Below, piece after piece: positions 24,904 through 34,678 of a stretch of DNA of 64,000 bases. Positions within the stretch are counted from its first letter, which is position 1, and every line of letters begins with the position of its first letter. The notes below the pieces were generated by a model. It saw only the letters and a program-made list of their open reading frames with translations. It was not told the origin of the DNA and made no database searches. The DNA is from Bacteroidales bacterium UBA4231 (lineage in GTDB: Bacteria > Bacteroidota > Bacteroidia > Bacteroidales > UBA932): positions 53,598 to 117,597 of the forward strand of contig DGXN01000006.1 in NCBI GenBank assembly GCA_002396335.1. Reading direction: 5' to 3'. The position numbers and the translations under genes are program-made.

Positions 24904-26066
24904 TGAAACGCCTGATATTCCTGTTATTCGCCTTCTCGGCAGTCGGCCTGTATGCCCAGAATCCTGACGACCTGGACCGGGACCGCTCCAAATATGCCAC
25001 CTATTCCTTCTCCAAGGACGACCAGTATAAGGTGGAAGTCCCTTACGAGACTGTCAAGGTGAAGCAGCCCAAGGGCCGGAAGGTGAAGAACGTCATCTTC
25101 ATGATCGGCGACGGCACCGGCCTTACGCAGTGGTCGGTGGGCTGGGTGGCCAACGGCGGCGCCCTCAACATCGACCAGATGCCCGTCGCGGGCTATTCCC
25201 GCACCTATGCGACGGACAAACTCATCACCGACTCCTGCGCCGGCGGTACGGCGCTGGCCAATGGCCGGAAGACCAAATACGGCTACATCGGCCTGGGGCC
25301 TGACGGAGAGAAGGTGGAATCCAACCTCCAGTATGGAAAGCGCGTCAAGGGCATGAAGACGGGTGTCGCGGTAACCTGCCGCATCAACGACGCCACGCCG
25401 GCCGATTTCTGCATCTACGGCCCCACCCGCAAGGACGAGGAAGGCCTGGCCCTCCAGTACCTGGATGCCGACGTGGACTTCATCTCCGGCGGCGGTACCC
25501 ACTTCTGGAACCAGCGCAGCGACGGCCGCAACCTGATCGAAGAGATGAAGGCCAAAGGCTACACTTTCGTAGATGAGCTGGATGACATCGCCGACGCCGA
25601 GGGCGACCGTTTCCTGGGCCTGTACGACGAATACGACCTCAAGCCCGCCCTGGACCGCGGCCCCATCCTCATGGAAAGCACCATGAAAGCCATCGAGATG
25701 CTGGACAACAAGAAAGGCTTCTTCCTCATGGTGGAAGGCTCCCAGATAGACGACTGGGCCCACCGCAACAAAGTGGGCTACATGTGTGAGGAACTCTTCG
25801 ACTTTGACAAAGTGATCGGCGCAGTCCTGAAGTGGGCCGAAAAAGACGGCCGCACCCTGGTGGTCGTCACCGCCGACCACAACACCGGCGGTCTCACCCT
25901 CCTCAAGGGCAGCATCGAGGACCGCGAAGTGAAAGTCCATTTCTCCACCAAAGGGCACGACGGCATCGTGGTCCCGGTCTTCGCCTTCGGCCCAGGGGCC
26001 GAGAACTTCGCCGGCGTGCATGACAACGCCGAGATCGGCCAGATTGTGCGTAAACTGATGAAATGA
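24900..26066 (+). CDS. Secreted alkaline phosphatase (PhoA family)
   Basis: A 388-residue periplasmic phosphomonoesterase with signal peptide (FSAVGLYAQ). Metal and active-site motifs are present: NVIFMIGDGTG (Asp71), the nucleophile Ser112 in TDSCAGGTALANG, EGSQIDDWAH and TADHNTGG. It overlaps its upstream neighbour by four bases (ATGA), with two possible starts at 24900 and 24903, and overlaps the GH20 gene by four. Its place between two amino-sugar hydrolases suggests that the operon handles phosphorylated or phosphodiester-linked glycans, or simply couples carbon and phosphate scavenging. Confidence 0.93.
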   Translation: MMKRLIFLLFAFSAVGLYAQNPDDLDRDRSKYATYSFSKDDQYKVEVPYETVKVKQPKGRKVKNVIFMIGDGTGLTQWSVGWVANGGALNIDQMPVAGYSRTYATDKLITDSCAGGTALANGRKTKYGYIGLGPDGEKVESNLQYGKRVKGMKTGVAVTCRINDATPADFCIYGPTRKDEEGLALQYLDADVDFISGGGTHFWNQRSDGRNLIEEMKAKGYTFVDELDDIADAEGDRFLGLYDEYDLKPALDRGPILMESTMKAIEMLDNKKGFFLMVEGSQIDDWAHRNKVGYMCEELFDFDKVIGAVLKWAEKDGRTLVVVTADHNTGGLTLLKGSIEDREVKVHFSTKGHDGIVVPVFAFGPGAENFAGVHDNAEIGQIVRKLMK

Positions 26067-28186
26067 TGCTGCTTACCCTCATATTGGCGGCTGCCTTGCA
26101 GCTGATTCCCGCGCCCGCTCAGATCCAGGTGCGGGGAGGCTCGTTCAAGGTGGACCCGGCAAAGATGTCCTTTGTGGCGGACCCTGCCTCCGGTCTTCCG
26201 GAAGAAGGCTATACCATCGATGTCACACGCGCCCGCGTAAAGGTGGTGGCCTCCTCCGAGGCCGGCCTGTTCTATGCCCGGCAGACCCTCCGGCAGCTGG
26301 AAGAAAACGGCCGCATCCCCTGCGTGAAAATCACGGATTACCCGCGGTTCCGCTGGCGCGGCTTCCACGTGGATCCCTGCCGTCATTTCCTGTCGGTGGA
26401 GGAAACCAAGAAGCAGATTGACATCCTGTCCTCCTACAAGATGAACGTCATGCACTGGCACCTGACCGACGACCAGGGCTGGCGCATCCAGATCAAGCGC
26501 TATCCCCGTCTGACGGAGGTGGGGGGGGCACGAACTGAATTTGACGGTTCGGTCCACGAGGGGTATTACACCCAGGACCAGATCCGCGAAGTGGTGGCCT
26601 ACGCCGCCGAGCGGCACGTCACCGTCGTTCCGGAAATCGAAATGCCCGGCCATGCCCGTGCCGCCATCGCCGCTTATCCCGGCCTTTCCTGCACCAAGGA
26701 AACCGAACATCCCCAGAACATGTGGGGTTCCCCGAACATTGTCATGTGCCCCGGCAGCGAATTCACCTTCGAATTCCTCGCCGGCGTCATCGACGAGGTC
26801 TGCGCCCTTTTCCCTTCCGAGTACATCCACATCGGCGGAGACGAGTGCCTGAAAGTGAAGTGGGAGCACTGCCCCGCCTGTCAGGCCCGCATCCAGGCCG
26901 AAGGACTGAAGGCCGACGCCACCGGCACGGCCGAAGAGAAGCTCCAGAGCTATGCCGTCCGCCGGATGGAAGGCATCCTCGCCACCCACGGGCGCAAGCT
27001 CATCGGCTGGGATGAAATCCTGGAAGGCGGCCTGAGCCCGAACGCCACCGTGATGAGCTGGCGGGGTGAAAAAGGCGGTATCGCCGCCGCCCTCGAGGGA
27101 CACGACGTCATCATGACTCCCTCCAAGGAAGGCATGTACCTGGACCACGTGCAGGGAGACCCCAAGATCGAGCCCGTTTCGATCGGCAACTATACGACGC
27201 TGGAGAAGGCTTACAAGTATGAGCCTGTGCCAGAGGAACTTGTGGCCGACGGAAAGGCTTCCCACGTACTGGGTCTGCAGTGCAACAACTGGAGCGAATA
27301 CATCTACAGCGACGCGCACCGGCAGTATATGCTGTTCCCGCGCGCTTTCGCCGTGGCCGAAACCGGCTGGACCCTGAAGGAGAACAAAGACTGGGACAGC
27401 TTCCGCGTGCGCGTGGACAAAGCCTGCCGGGACCTGGACCGCCGGGGCGTGAATTATCACATCCCGCTGCCCGAGCAGCCCGGCGGCAGCTGCGACCGCC
27501 TGGTCTTCATCGACAAGGCCGACCTGGCCTTCACCACCACCCGCCCCGTCGCCGCCATGGTGTATACGCTGGACGGCAGTGAGCCTACGGTGCAGTCGGC
27601 CCGTTACCAAAGGCCTCTGACCTTTACGGAGGACGCAGTGGTCAAGATTGCCTCCGTCACTTCTTACGGCAAGCTGAGCCCGGTGCGTACGGTCAGCGTC
27701 CGGAAAATGAATCCTCTTCCTGCCCTGCCTGCTGAAAAGGCCATCGGCCTTACAGCCCGGCGGACGGACGGACGCTTCCTCTGCGCGGCCGACCTTGCCG
27801 GCGCCACCTGGCGTGACGTGCCCCTGAAGCGCCTTCGCGACCTTACGACGCTCGAACCCTTCGACCGCAACCTCCCCGACAGCACCCGCTTCTATGCCGC
27901 CGAGGCCGAAGGGATGTTCCGTGTTCCCGACACCGCCGTCTACCGTTTCTCCTCCGACTGCGACCAGGTCTGGATTGACGGGAAACTCCTTATCGACAAC
28001 GGGCTGGAAGTCAAGCGTTTCTCCCGCCGGGATGCGGAGCTGGCCTTGGAAGAGGGACTCCACCGGATGAAAGTCGTGTACATTTTCAACGTCCTGGGCG
28101 GCTGGAATTCCCTCCGCGGCAAGACCGACGTGCTGATCCGGAAGGCAGGAGACGAAAAGTTCAACCCCGTAGACATTCAGAAGTAG
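26063..28186 (+). CDS. GH20 beta-N-acetylhexosaminidase with C-terminal PA14-like domain
   Basis: A 707-residue secreted enzyme (hydrophobic N-terminus). Residues about 15-85 form the GH20b domain, 90-430 the TIM barrel with the catalytic pair Asp260-Glu261 in HIGGDE, and motifs HWHLTDDQGWR, EIEMPGHA and WDEILEGG. The C-terminal third contains a chitobiase-type CHB_HEX domain (AMVYTLDGSEPTVQSARY) and a PA14-like carbohydrate-binding domain (YRFSSDCDQVWIDGKLLIDN). It removes terminal GlcNAc or GalNAc, supplying substrate for the ROK kinase. Overlaps its upstream neighbour by four bases; one base separates it from the GH18 gene. Confidence 0.94.
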   Translation: MMLLTLILAAALQLIPAPAQIQVRGGSFKVDPAKMSFVADPASGLPEEGYTIDVTRARVKVVASSEAGLFYARQTLRQLEENGRIPCVKITDYPRFRWRGFHVDPCRHFLSVEETKKQIDILSSYKMNVMHWHLTDDQGWRIQIKRYPRLTEVGGARTEFDGSVHEGYYTQDQIREVVAYAAERHVTVVPEIEMPGHARAAIAAYPGLSCTKETEHPQNMWGSPNIVMCPGSEFTFEFLAGVIDEVCALFPSEYIHIGGDECLKVKWEHCPACQARIQAEGLKADATGTAEEKLQSYAVRRMEGILATHGRKLIGWDEILEGGLSPNATVMSWRGEKGGIAAALEGHDVIMTPSKEGMYLDHVQGDPKIEPVSIGNYTTLEKAYKYEPVPEELVADGKASHVLGLQCNNWSEYIYSDAHRQYMLFPRAFAVAETGWTLKENKDWDSFRVRVDKACRDLDRRGVNYHIPLPEQPGGSCDRLVFIDKADLAFTTTRPVAAMVYTLDGSEPTVQSARYQRPLTFTEDAVVKIASVTSYGKLSPVRTVSVRKMNPLPALPAEKAIGLTARRTDGRFLCAADLAGATWRDVPLKRLRDLTTLEPFDRNLPDSTRFYAAEAEGMFRVPDTAVYRFSSDCDQVWIDGKLLIDNGLEVKRFSRRDAELALEEGLHRMKVVYIFNVLGGWNSLRGKTDVLIRKAGDEKFNPVDIQK

Positions 28187-28187
28187 T

Positions 28188-29471
28188 ATGTATAAACGGC
28201 TTATCATAAAGGGTTTGGCGCTTGCGGCACTCTCGCTCCTTCTGTGCAGCGGGGAGTGCTCCAAGGAGCAGATCGGGTACACCATTCCTTCGCCTTCGGC
28301 CGGAACGGGCACCGGCGGTACATCCGGAGGCAATGGAAACGGCGGCGGCACAGGAACGGGCGGCGGCACCGGCACAGGTACGGGTACCGAAACTGGCACC
28401 CTTTGCACCGACATCGGCCAGAAGCCCATCGTGCTGGCGTACTTTACGGAGTACACGGAAGAACTGCCTGACGTGACCCGTCTGACCCATATCAACTATG
28501 CGCACGGCCGGTTCGGCAATCCCAAGACCGGCGACGGTGGCATCGTCATTACCGAATCCAAGCAGGCCCCCCTCAGGCAGGTGGTGGCCCTCAAGAGCCA
28601 GAATCCCAAACTCAAGGTCATGCTGATGATCGGCGGCTGGGGCGCCCATGCCGACGGCTTCTCCATGATGGCCCGTGACGCGGCCAAGCGCACCGCTTTC
28701 TGCAAGGCCGTCAAGGCCCATATCGACAATTACAAGCTGGACGGTGTGGACATCGACTGGGAGTATCCCACCCAGAGTGCCGACAACGAAACCGGCTGCG
28801 ACCCTTCCGACACCCGGAACTTCAACCTGGTGCTCAAAGAGCTCCGCGAAACCCTGGGGACAGGCAAGATTATCTCCTTCGCCTCTTCTTCCAGCGCCAA
28901 GTATGTAGACTGGAAGACGGCCATGCAGTACCTGGACTATGTCAACGTGATGACCTACGACATGGGTGCCGCCCCGAACGGCCACAATTCCCCGCTGCAC
29001 AAAGGGGTCAAATTCACGCACCGCAGCTGGGACGAGAGCGTCCAGGCGCACGTGAGCGGCGGTGTTCCCAAAGAGCGGATGGTCATGGGCGTTCCTTTCT
29101 ACGGAAAGGCGGAGAAGAACCCCTCCGAGGCCGACAAGGTCTTCGTGGACAGCAAAGGAAAAGTGGGCTATTCCATCAAGTACAAGGATATCGTCCCCAT
29201 TGTCAACGAAGGAAAGTACATGGGCGTTACCGTGAACCGGAAACTCCACCGCGTATGGGATGCCCAGTCCATGGTCCCTTACCTTGCCGACGAGAGCGGC
29301 CGCAATGTCCTCTCCTATGACGATCCGGATTCTGTCGAAGCCAAGGGCCTGTATGTGAAAAACGGCGGCCTGCTGGGCGCCATGTTCTGGGAATACCGCG
29401 GCGACACGTCCGGCCATGATCTCCTGAAATCCTTGGTAAAAGCCCTTTACGGAAAAGATACTGTGTTGTAA
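28188..29471 (+). CDS. GH18 lipoprotein (chitinase or endo-N-acetylglucosaminidase)
   Basis: Secreted lipoprotein, 427 residues. After the signal peptide comes a long Gly/Thr linker (about 38-72) encoded by short DNA repeats (28310-28400), which would hold the enzyme away from the membrane. The GH18 barrel follows, with MLMIGGWGAHADGF and the catalytic DGVDIDWEYP (acid Glu192), then VMTYDMG and AMFWEY. It is the last gene of the amino-sugar operon. Chitinase and endo-GlcNAcase activities cannot be separated by sequence reading alone. The homologue at 43629 is a different, larger architecture. Confidence 0.93.
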   Translation: MYKRLIIKGLALAALSLLLCSGECSKEQIGYTIPSPSAGTGTGGTSGGNGNGGGTGTGGGTGTGTGTETGTLCTDIGQKPIVLAYFTEYTEELPDVTRLTHINYAHGRFGNPKTGDGGIVITESKQAPLRQVVALKSQNPKLKVMLMIGGWGAHADGFSMMARDAAKRTAFCKAVKAHIDNYKLDGVDIDWEYPTQSADNETGCDPSDTRNFNLVLKELRETLGTGKIISFASSSSAKYVDWKTAMQYLDYVNVMTYDMGAAPNGHNSPLHKGVKFTHRSWDESVQAHVSGGVPKERMVMGVPFYGKAEKNPSEADKVFVDSKGKVGYSIKYKDIVPIVNEGKYMGVTVNRKLHRVWDAQSMVPYLADESGRNVLSYDDPDSVEAKGLYVKNGGLLGAMFWEYRGDTSGHDLLKSLVKALYGKDTVL

Positions 29472-29505
29472 ATAACTAATAACTATCAACTTAACTTAAT
29501 AATCA

Positions 29506-32500
29506 ATGAAAACCAAAGTAGTCCATTTACTGAAACTGGCTGCTGCAATGTGTCTCACGCTGGGACTCTGGTGCCTTCCCGCCGGGGCTCAGAAGGGCAT
29601 TACCGTGAACGGTAGTGTGGTGGACGCAGACGGCTTGCCGGTGATCGGCGCTGGTGTCACCCTGAAAGGCACCACCACCGGTGTGGCTGCCGACATGGAC
29701 GGTAAGTTTACTCTTACCGTTCCCGGCGAGACTGCTGTGCTGGAAGTCTCGGCACTGGGTTATGTGACGGAGGAAGTGAAAGTGGGGAAGCAGCGGAACA
29801 TAACCGTCGTGCTCCGGGACGACACCCAGTCCATCGAGGCCACGGTGGTGGTGGCTTACGGTACGCAGACCAGGGCCACGGTCACCGGTGCTCTCACCTC
29901 CATCGACAACAAGGCGCTCATCAAAGCCCCTGTGGCCGATGTCACCAATGTCCTCGCCGGCCAGATGCCCGGTGTGGCCACCGTGCAGGAAAGCGGCCAG
30001 CCTGGCGAAGACTATGCCAAGATCTACATCCGCGGCGCCAGTTCCCTTTCGGACGGGGCATCTACCCCGCTGATTCTTGTCGATGGCGTGGAACGCCCGA
30101 TGAACACAGTCGATCCCAACGAAATCGAGAGCCTGTCAATCCTCAAGGATGCTGCCTCAACCGCCGTATTCGGTGTGCGTGGTGCTAACGGTGTCATCAT
30201 CATCACGACAAAGCGTGGCGATGCCGGCAAGCCCAAGATTTCTGTCAGTTCCATCACCGGTGTGCAGATGCCCATGGCTTACATCACCCAGGCCGACAGC
30301 TATGACTATGCGCGTTACTACAACGTGATGCACTACAACGACGACGACCCGCAGGTGGCAAACTATTTCACACCGGAAGCCATTGAGGCCTTCCGCACGG
30401 GCAGCGACCCCATCATGTACCCTAACACGCACTGGAACGAACTGATGTTCCGCAAGGCCTTCCTCCAGACCAAGAACAACATCAACATCTCCGGCGGCTC
30501 GGACAAGGTGCGTTACTTCGTGTCCATGGGCTACATGTTCCAGAACGGCCTTTTGAAGCCCATCCCCGGCGTTACCTATGACAACAACTACAATTACAAC
30601 CGCTATAACTACCGCGCCAACCTTGACTTCAAGCTCACGGAAACCACGGACATGCACTTCAACATAAGCGGCGTCATAGGAAACACCCACGAGCCCTACA
30701 CAACCCGTGACAATATCTGGACGCTCACCATGCTGTGGGCCCACCCTGTGGGAAGCCCGGGCGTGGTTGGGGACCAGACATTCACCAGCGTGTCCACAAG
30801 CGCGCTGCCCTCCGGCCTTACCAAGTGGAACGGCTGGGAGTACTACTACATGACCGGCTATACGGACAAGTACAAGACCACCATGGGCATGGACCTTACC
30901 ATCAACCAGAAGCTCGACTTCATAACGGAAGGTCTCAGCGCCAGCATAAGGGGCTCCTACGACGCCTCCATGACCATGAAGAAGTACCGTACCGGCGGCA
31001 GCGGCCTGCACTACACCTATGAATACGCCTCCTGGAACAACGACTCCGGACTTGGCATCGCAGACCCCGACTTCGACCGTACGCTTGAAACCGTCATTTC
31101 CGGCAGCGAGGCTCCCCTCAGCTGGAAAGACCCTTCAACAGATGACGACAAGAGCTGGTACCTTGAAGCCCGTTTAGACTACAGCCGCAAGTTTGCTCAC
31201 GCGCATAACGTAAGCGCGCTGCTCCTTTACAACCAGTCCCGTGACTACTATCCTTATTATGAGTACAATGATTCTTCAGACCCCGCAAAGAAAGCCCTTG
31301 CCGCACTGGCTTACCTGCCGCGAGGCTATGTGGGCTTTGTCGGCCGTGTTACTTACGGATACAAAGACAAATACCTTGTAGACCTCAGCGCCGGTTATAA
31401 CGGCTCAGAGAACTTCGCCCCCGGAAAAACCCGTTACGGTTTCTTCCCGTCTGCCTCCGTGGGCTGGGTTGTGACAGAGGAAAAATTCATGAAGAATGTC
31501 CGTTTTGTGGATTTCCTCAAACTCCGCGCATCAATCGGTAAAGTAGGTAATGACCTTGGCCAGACCGCCCGTTTCATGTATATGGAAGGCACATGGCAGG
31601 AAAAAGGCTCCTATTACTATGGAGTTAATAATTCCGGCGGCGTTCCACGTTATGAACTGGGTTCTCCCGCAAACCTTGGTATCACCTGGGAAACAGCGCT
31701 CAAGTCAAATATCGGCCTTGATATGGACCTCTTCAACAAAAGGCTCCATTTCTCAGGAGATATCTTCAACGAGCACCGCACCAACATCCTTGTAAAGCCC
31801 AACTCACTTCCCGGCGTCATAGCCTTCACCCCCCAGAACATGAACAGGGGCGAAGTCCTGAACTCCGGCTACGAGGTAGAACTTGGCTGGCGTGACCACA
31901 TAGGCGACTTTACCTACGACATCAACGCCAATGTCACGTTTGCCCGCAACAAGATCCTGTTCATGGACGAGGTTCCCGCCGAAATGCCATATCAGAACCA
32001 GACCGGCGGCTCCACCAACAGGCACCTCCTGTATATCTTCGAACGCCTGTACCAGAAGTCCGACTTCTACACGGATGCCGACGGCGTCATGCGCCTTAAT
32101 CCGGAGCTTCCTCAGCCCACCACCACCGTATATCCCGGTGACGCAATGTACAAGGATATCGGCGGAGCGCTTGACGAGAACGGAAATCCCATCCCGGACG
32201 GTATCATAGACGGCCGTGACAAGATGTACACCGGTTTCCCGGACCGCCCGGAATACGTGTTCGGCTCCAACTGGAAATTCGGCTACAAGGGCTTCAGCCT
32301 CGCCCTCAACTGGGTTGCCGCAACTAATGTAAACCGCGTTTGGAATGCCGATTACCGTGTTCCTTTCACAAATACCGGTCACCGTGGTCTTCTGCAGATG
32401 TTTGCAGAGCGCAGCTGGATAGACAACGACAACCCCTGGGCTCCCGGCCGTGAAGACGGAGACCTCCCGCGCTTCACCAAGACAAACTACCCCTGGAACT

Positions 32501-32754
32501 CGGAAGACTCCACCCTCTGGACCGTAGATGCCAGTTACCTGCGCCTGAAGAGTGCAAGTTTTGGTTACACCTTCTCCCGCAACAGGTTCTTTGACAAGCT
32601 TGGAATTGGTTCCGTTGGCCTCATGTTCACGGGATACAACCTCCTTACCTTCTCAAAGATGACCCTGCAGGACCCCGAGGCCCGTTCCTCCGACGCCGAC
32701 GGTACCTACCCGCTGGTCAAGACCTTCAACCTTGCAATCAACATCACATTCTAA
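29506..32754 (+). CDS. SusC/RagA TonB-dependent outer-membrane transporter (codon-use break inside)
   Basis: A 1082-residue TonB-linked oligosaccharide importer. Signal peptide, a carboxypeptidase-regulatory-like domain (about 33-105: VNGSVVDADGLPVIGAGVTL), plug domain with SILKDAASTAVFGVRGANGV and ITTKRG, and a 22-strand barrel ending in aromatic FNLAINITF. It pairs with the SusD gene 12 bases downstream. Isoleucine codon use changes within the gene: about seventeen successive Ile codons between 29836 and 30660 avoid ATA, and from 30663 ATA becomes frequent, as in all genes to the right. The protein remains a plausible full-length SusC, as expected if two related susC genes were joined at a conserved stretch. 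Confidence 0.93.
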   Translation: MKTKVVHLLKLAAAMCLTLGLWCLPAGAQKGITVNGSVVDADGLPVIGAGVTLKGTTTGVAADMDGKFTLTVPGETAVLEVSALGYVTEEVKVGKQRNITVVLRDDTQSIEATVVVAYGTQTRATVTGALTSIDNKALIKAPVADVTNVLAGQMPGVATVQESGQPGEDYAKIYIRGASSLSDGASTPLILVDGVERPMNTVDPNEIESLSILKDAASTAVFGVRGANGVIIITTKRGDAGKPKISVSSITGVQMPMAYITQADSYDYARYYNVMHYNDDDPQVANYFTPEAIEAFRTGSDPIMYPNTHWNELMFRKAFLQTKNNINISGGSDKVRYFVSMGYMFQNGLLKPIPGVTYDNNYNYNRYNYRANLDFKLTETTDMHFNISGVIGNTHEPYTTRDNIWTLTMLWAHPVGSPGVVGDQTFTSVSTSALPSGLTKWNGWEYYYMTGYTDKYKTTMGMDLTINQKLDFITEGLSASIRGSYDASMTMKKYRTGGSGLHYTYEYASWNNDSGLGIADPDFDRTLETVISGSEAPLSWKDPSTDDDKSWYLEARLDYSRKFAHAHNVSALLLYNQSRDYYPYYEYNDSSDPAKKALAALAYLPRGYVGFVGRVTYGYKDKYLVDLSAGYNGSENFAPGKTRYGFFPSASVGWVVTEEKFMKNVRFVDFLKLRASIGKVGNDLGQTARFMYMEGTWQEKGSYYYGVNNSGGVPRYELGSPANLGITWETALKSNIGLDMDLFNKRLHFSGDIFNEHRTNILVKPNSLPGVIAFTPQNMNRGEVLNSGYEVELGWRDHIGDFTYDINANVTFARNKILFMDEVPAEMPYQNQTGGSTNRHLLYIFERLYQKSDFYTDADGVMRLNPELPQPTTTVYPGDAMYKDIGGALDENGNPIPDGIIDGRDKMYTGFPDRPEYVFGSNWKFGYKGFSLALNWVAATNVNRVWNADYRVPFTNTGHRGLLQMFAERSWIDNDNPWAPGREDGDLPRFTKTNYPWNSEDSTLWTVDASYLRLKSASFGYTFSRNRFFDKLGIGSVGLMFTGYNLLTFSKMTLQDPEARSSDADGTYPLVKTFNLAINITF

Positions 32755-32766
32755 ACAGGCTGCACC

Positions 32767-34659
32767 ATGAAAAAGACTATAGAAATACTGGCGATGACGC
32801 TCCTCCTCCTTGCAGGTGCCGCATCGTGTGAAAGCCTCAAACTGGGCGACGCCGGCCTGAGCAAGGCCCCGGAAAGCTCCGGAGCTACTCTTGACACCCT
32901 CTTTGCGTCCCTGAAGGATGCCGACAAAGTTCTGACATCGGCCTACTATTATCTTCCTTACGGCCTTATTTCAGATTTTGACAGCAAGATGGGTAAGGAT
33001 ATCCTTGAGTCTATCACAGACCACTTTGTGTCTAACAAGCACACCGAGGGTGACGGTCCTAACGACCTATACTACACAGGAGCTCTAGGTGCCAATATTG
33101 CCGGACAGTCCGCCGGCGGCGAAGCCTACCGCTTTGGCTCCGAAAAAGACTATACCGCAATACGTTACGCCTGGTTCTTCCTGGAGAACGCAGACCGCAT
33201 TCCCACGGACTCCGACGGCTTCAGCACGGCCGAACTCGCAAAGAAGAAGGCCGAAGCTAAGTTGTGCATAGCCATCGCCTATGCCAACATGGTTCGTTAC
33301 GTGGGCGGCGTCCCGCTTATCAAGCACCACATTGAGACCAGCGACGAAATGTCCTTCCCCCGCAGCACTTTTGCCGAAACCATCGACTTTATAGTCCAGA
33401 TGTGCGACGAAGCCGCCGCAGACCTGCCCTGGAGCGTAGTTGCCACCGAAGACGGCCGCCTCACAAAAGCCGCCGCAATAGGCCTTAAACTCCGCATCCT
33501 GTGCTTTGCCGCTTCCCCCACCTTCAACTCCGACACTCCCTGGCACCCCGCCGCCGCAGACTGGGAAGGCATGGGCAAGTATGTCCGCTATGGCCAGACC
33601 TACGACAAGGGGCTCTGGGACAGGGCAAAGGCAGCCGCCGATGAATTCATGGACGGCCTTTCCGCCGGAGGTTTCTACGCCCTTGTACAGGCAACGCCAA
33701 CCGGCGTGGATCCCATTACGGGCACAACCTACTGCACGCCAAGGGATTACCGCCTTGCCTACCGCGACGCCTACAACAAGCGCGGCACCACGGAAAGCAT
33801 CATTTCCATCCGCAAGAGCAACTCCACAAGCTACCACAACTCCAACATGGACCTCCAGGACGACTTCGGCTGCGGAGCCACCCTCAACTGGGTGAACAAG
33901 TTCCCCTATGCCGACGGAACCCCGTTCCCGGAGAACTTCGACTGGAAGAATCCTTCGGCGGCAGGCGCAGACCGCATGCCGTTCTTCAAGTCCGACGCCA
34001 ACGGAGACCATAAAGTGGATGCCGCCACCTTCACGGAAACCCGCGACCCCCGTCTGTATGAGAACATCTGCGTTCCCGGGGACATCTGGAAAAACGGAAC
34101 CGTGGGCCCCAACTACGTAAACGCCAAGGGCCCCAACTTCCAGGACGGCAACACCGGTTTCCTGCAGATGAAATTCATCATGCAGCAGGAGGCCGACCGC
34201 AATACTCCTCCCCACTGGTGCATGATGCGCTTCGCGGAGGTCCTTCTCAATGCCGCCGAAGCATATAACGAGTCCAACGGTGGTCCTGACGCCAAGGCCG
34301 AAGCCTGGCTCAATGCCGTCCGCGCCCGCGTGGGACTTCCTCCCGTGGCAACCGGCATGACCAAGGAACAGTTCAGGCAGGCCCTCATCCTCGAGCGCGA
34401 ACTTGAGTTCGGCTTTGAGGAGGTCCGCTGGTTCGACATGGTCCGCTGGGGCCTCAAGGAGGCTTTCACAACAAGGCTGAAGGCTCTTGAGGTAACCGGA
34501 AACAAGCAGAAGAACGCTACCAGCTTTACCTTCAAGGTCAAGGATGCATATCCTCCAAGGGTATGGTATAACGACTTTGACACCAGATGGTATCTTGCTC
34601 CCATTCCTGCCGTGGAAGTGAACAAAGGCTACGGCATGACTCAGAATCCGGGTTGGTAA
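32767..34659 (+). CDS. SusD/RagB-family glycan-binding lipoprotein
   Basis: Surface lipoprotein of 630 residues that caps the SusC barrel and captures glycan. The lipobox is GAASC. The TPR-rich helical body has the family blocks ESITDHFVSNKH, RYAWFFLENADRI, KAEAKLCIAIAYANMVRYVGGVPL and, at the end, RQALILERELEFGFEEVRWFDMVRWG. It follows susC by 12 bases and is followed after 19 bases by the second susC. Glycan specificity cannot be read from the sequence. Confidence 0.93.
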   Translation: MKKTIEILAMTLLLLAGAASCESLKLGDAGLSKAPESSGATLDTLFASLKDADKVLTSAYYYLPYGLISDFDSKMGKDILESITDHFVSNKHTEGDGPNDLYYTGALGANIAGQSAGGEAYRFGSEKDYTAIRYAWFFLENADRIPTDSDGFSTAELAKKKAEAKLCIAIAYANMVRYVGGVPLIKHHIETSDEMSFPRSTFAETIDFIVQMCDEAAADLPWSVVATEDGRLTKAAAIGLKLRILCFAASPTFNSDTPWHPAAADWEGMGKYVRYGQTYDKGLWDRAKAAADEFMDGLSAGGFYALVQATPTGVDPITGTTYCTPRDYRLAYRDAYNKRGTTESIISIRKSNSTSYHNSNMDLQDDFGCGATLNWVNKFPYADGTPFPENFDWKNPSAAGADRMPFFKSDANGDHKVDAATFTETRDPRLYENICVPGDIWKNGTVGPNYVNAKGPNFQDGNTGFLQMKFIMQQEADRNTPPHWCMMRFAEVLLNAAEAYNESNGGPDAKAEAWLNAVRARVGLPPVATGMTKEQFRQALILERELEFGFEEVRWFDMVRWGLKEAFTTRLKALEVTGNKQKNATSFTFKVKDAYPPRVWYNDFDTRWYLAPIPAVEVNKGYGMTQNPGW

Positions 34660-34678
34660 ACTTTAAATGTACCCGAAG

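Noticed and set aside
25778..28495. Minus-strand open frame of about 905 codons
   Set aside because: Antisense shadow of the alkaline phosphatase, GH20 and GH18 genes, all of which have intact catalytic motifs on the plus strand.
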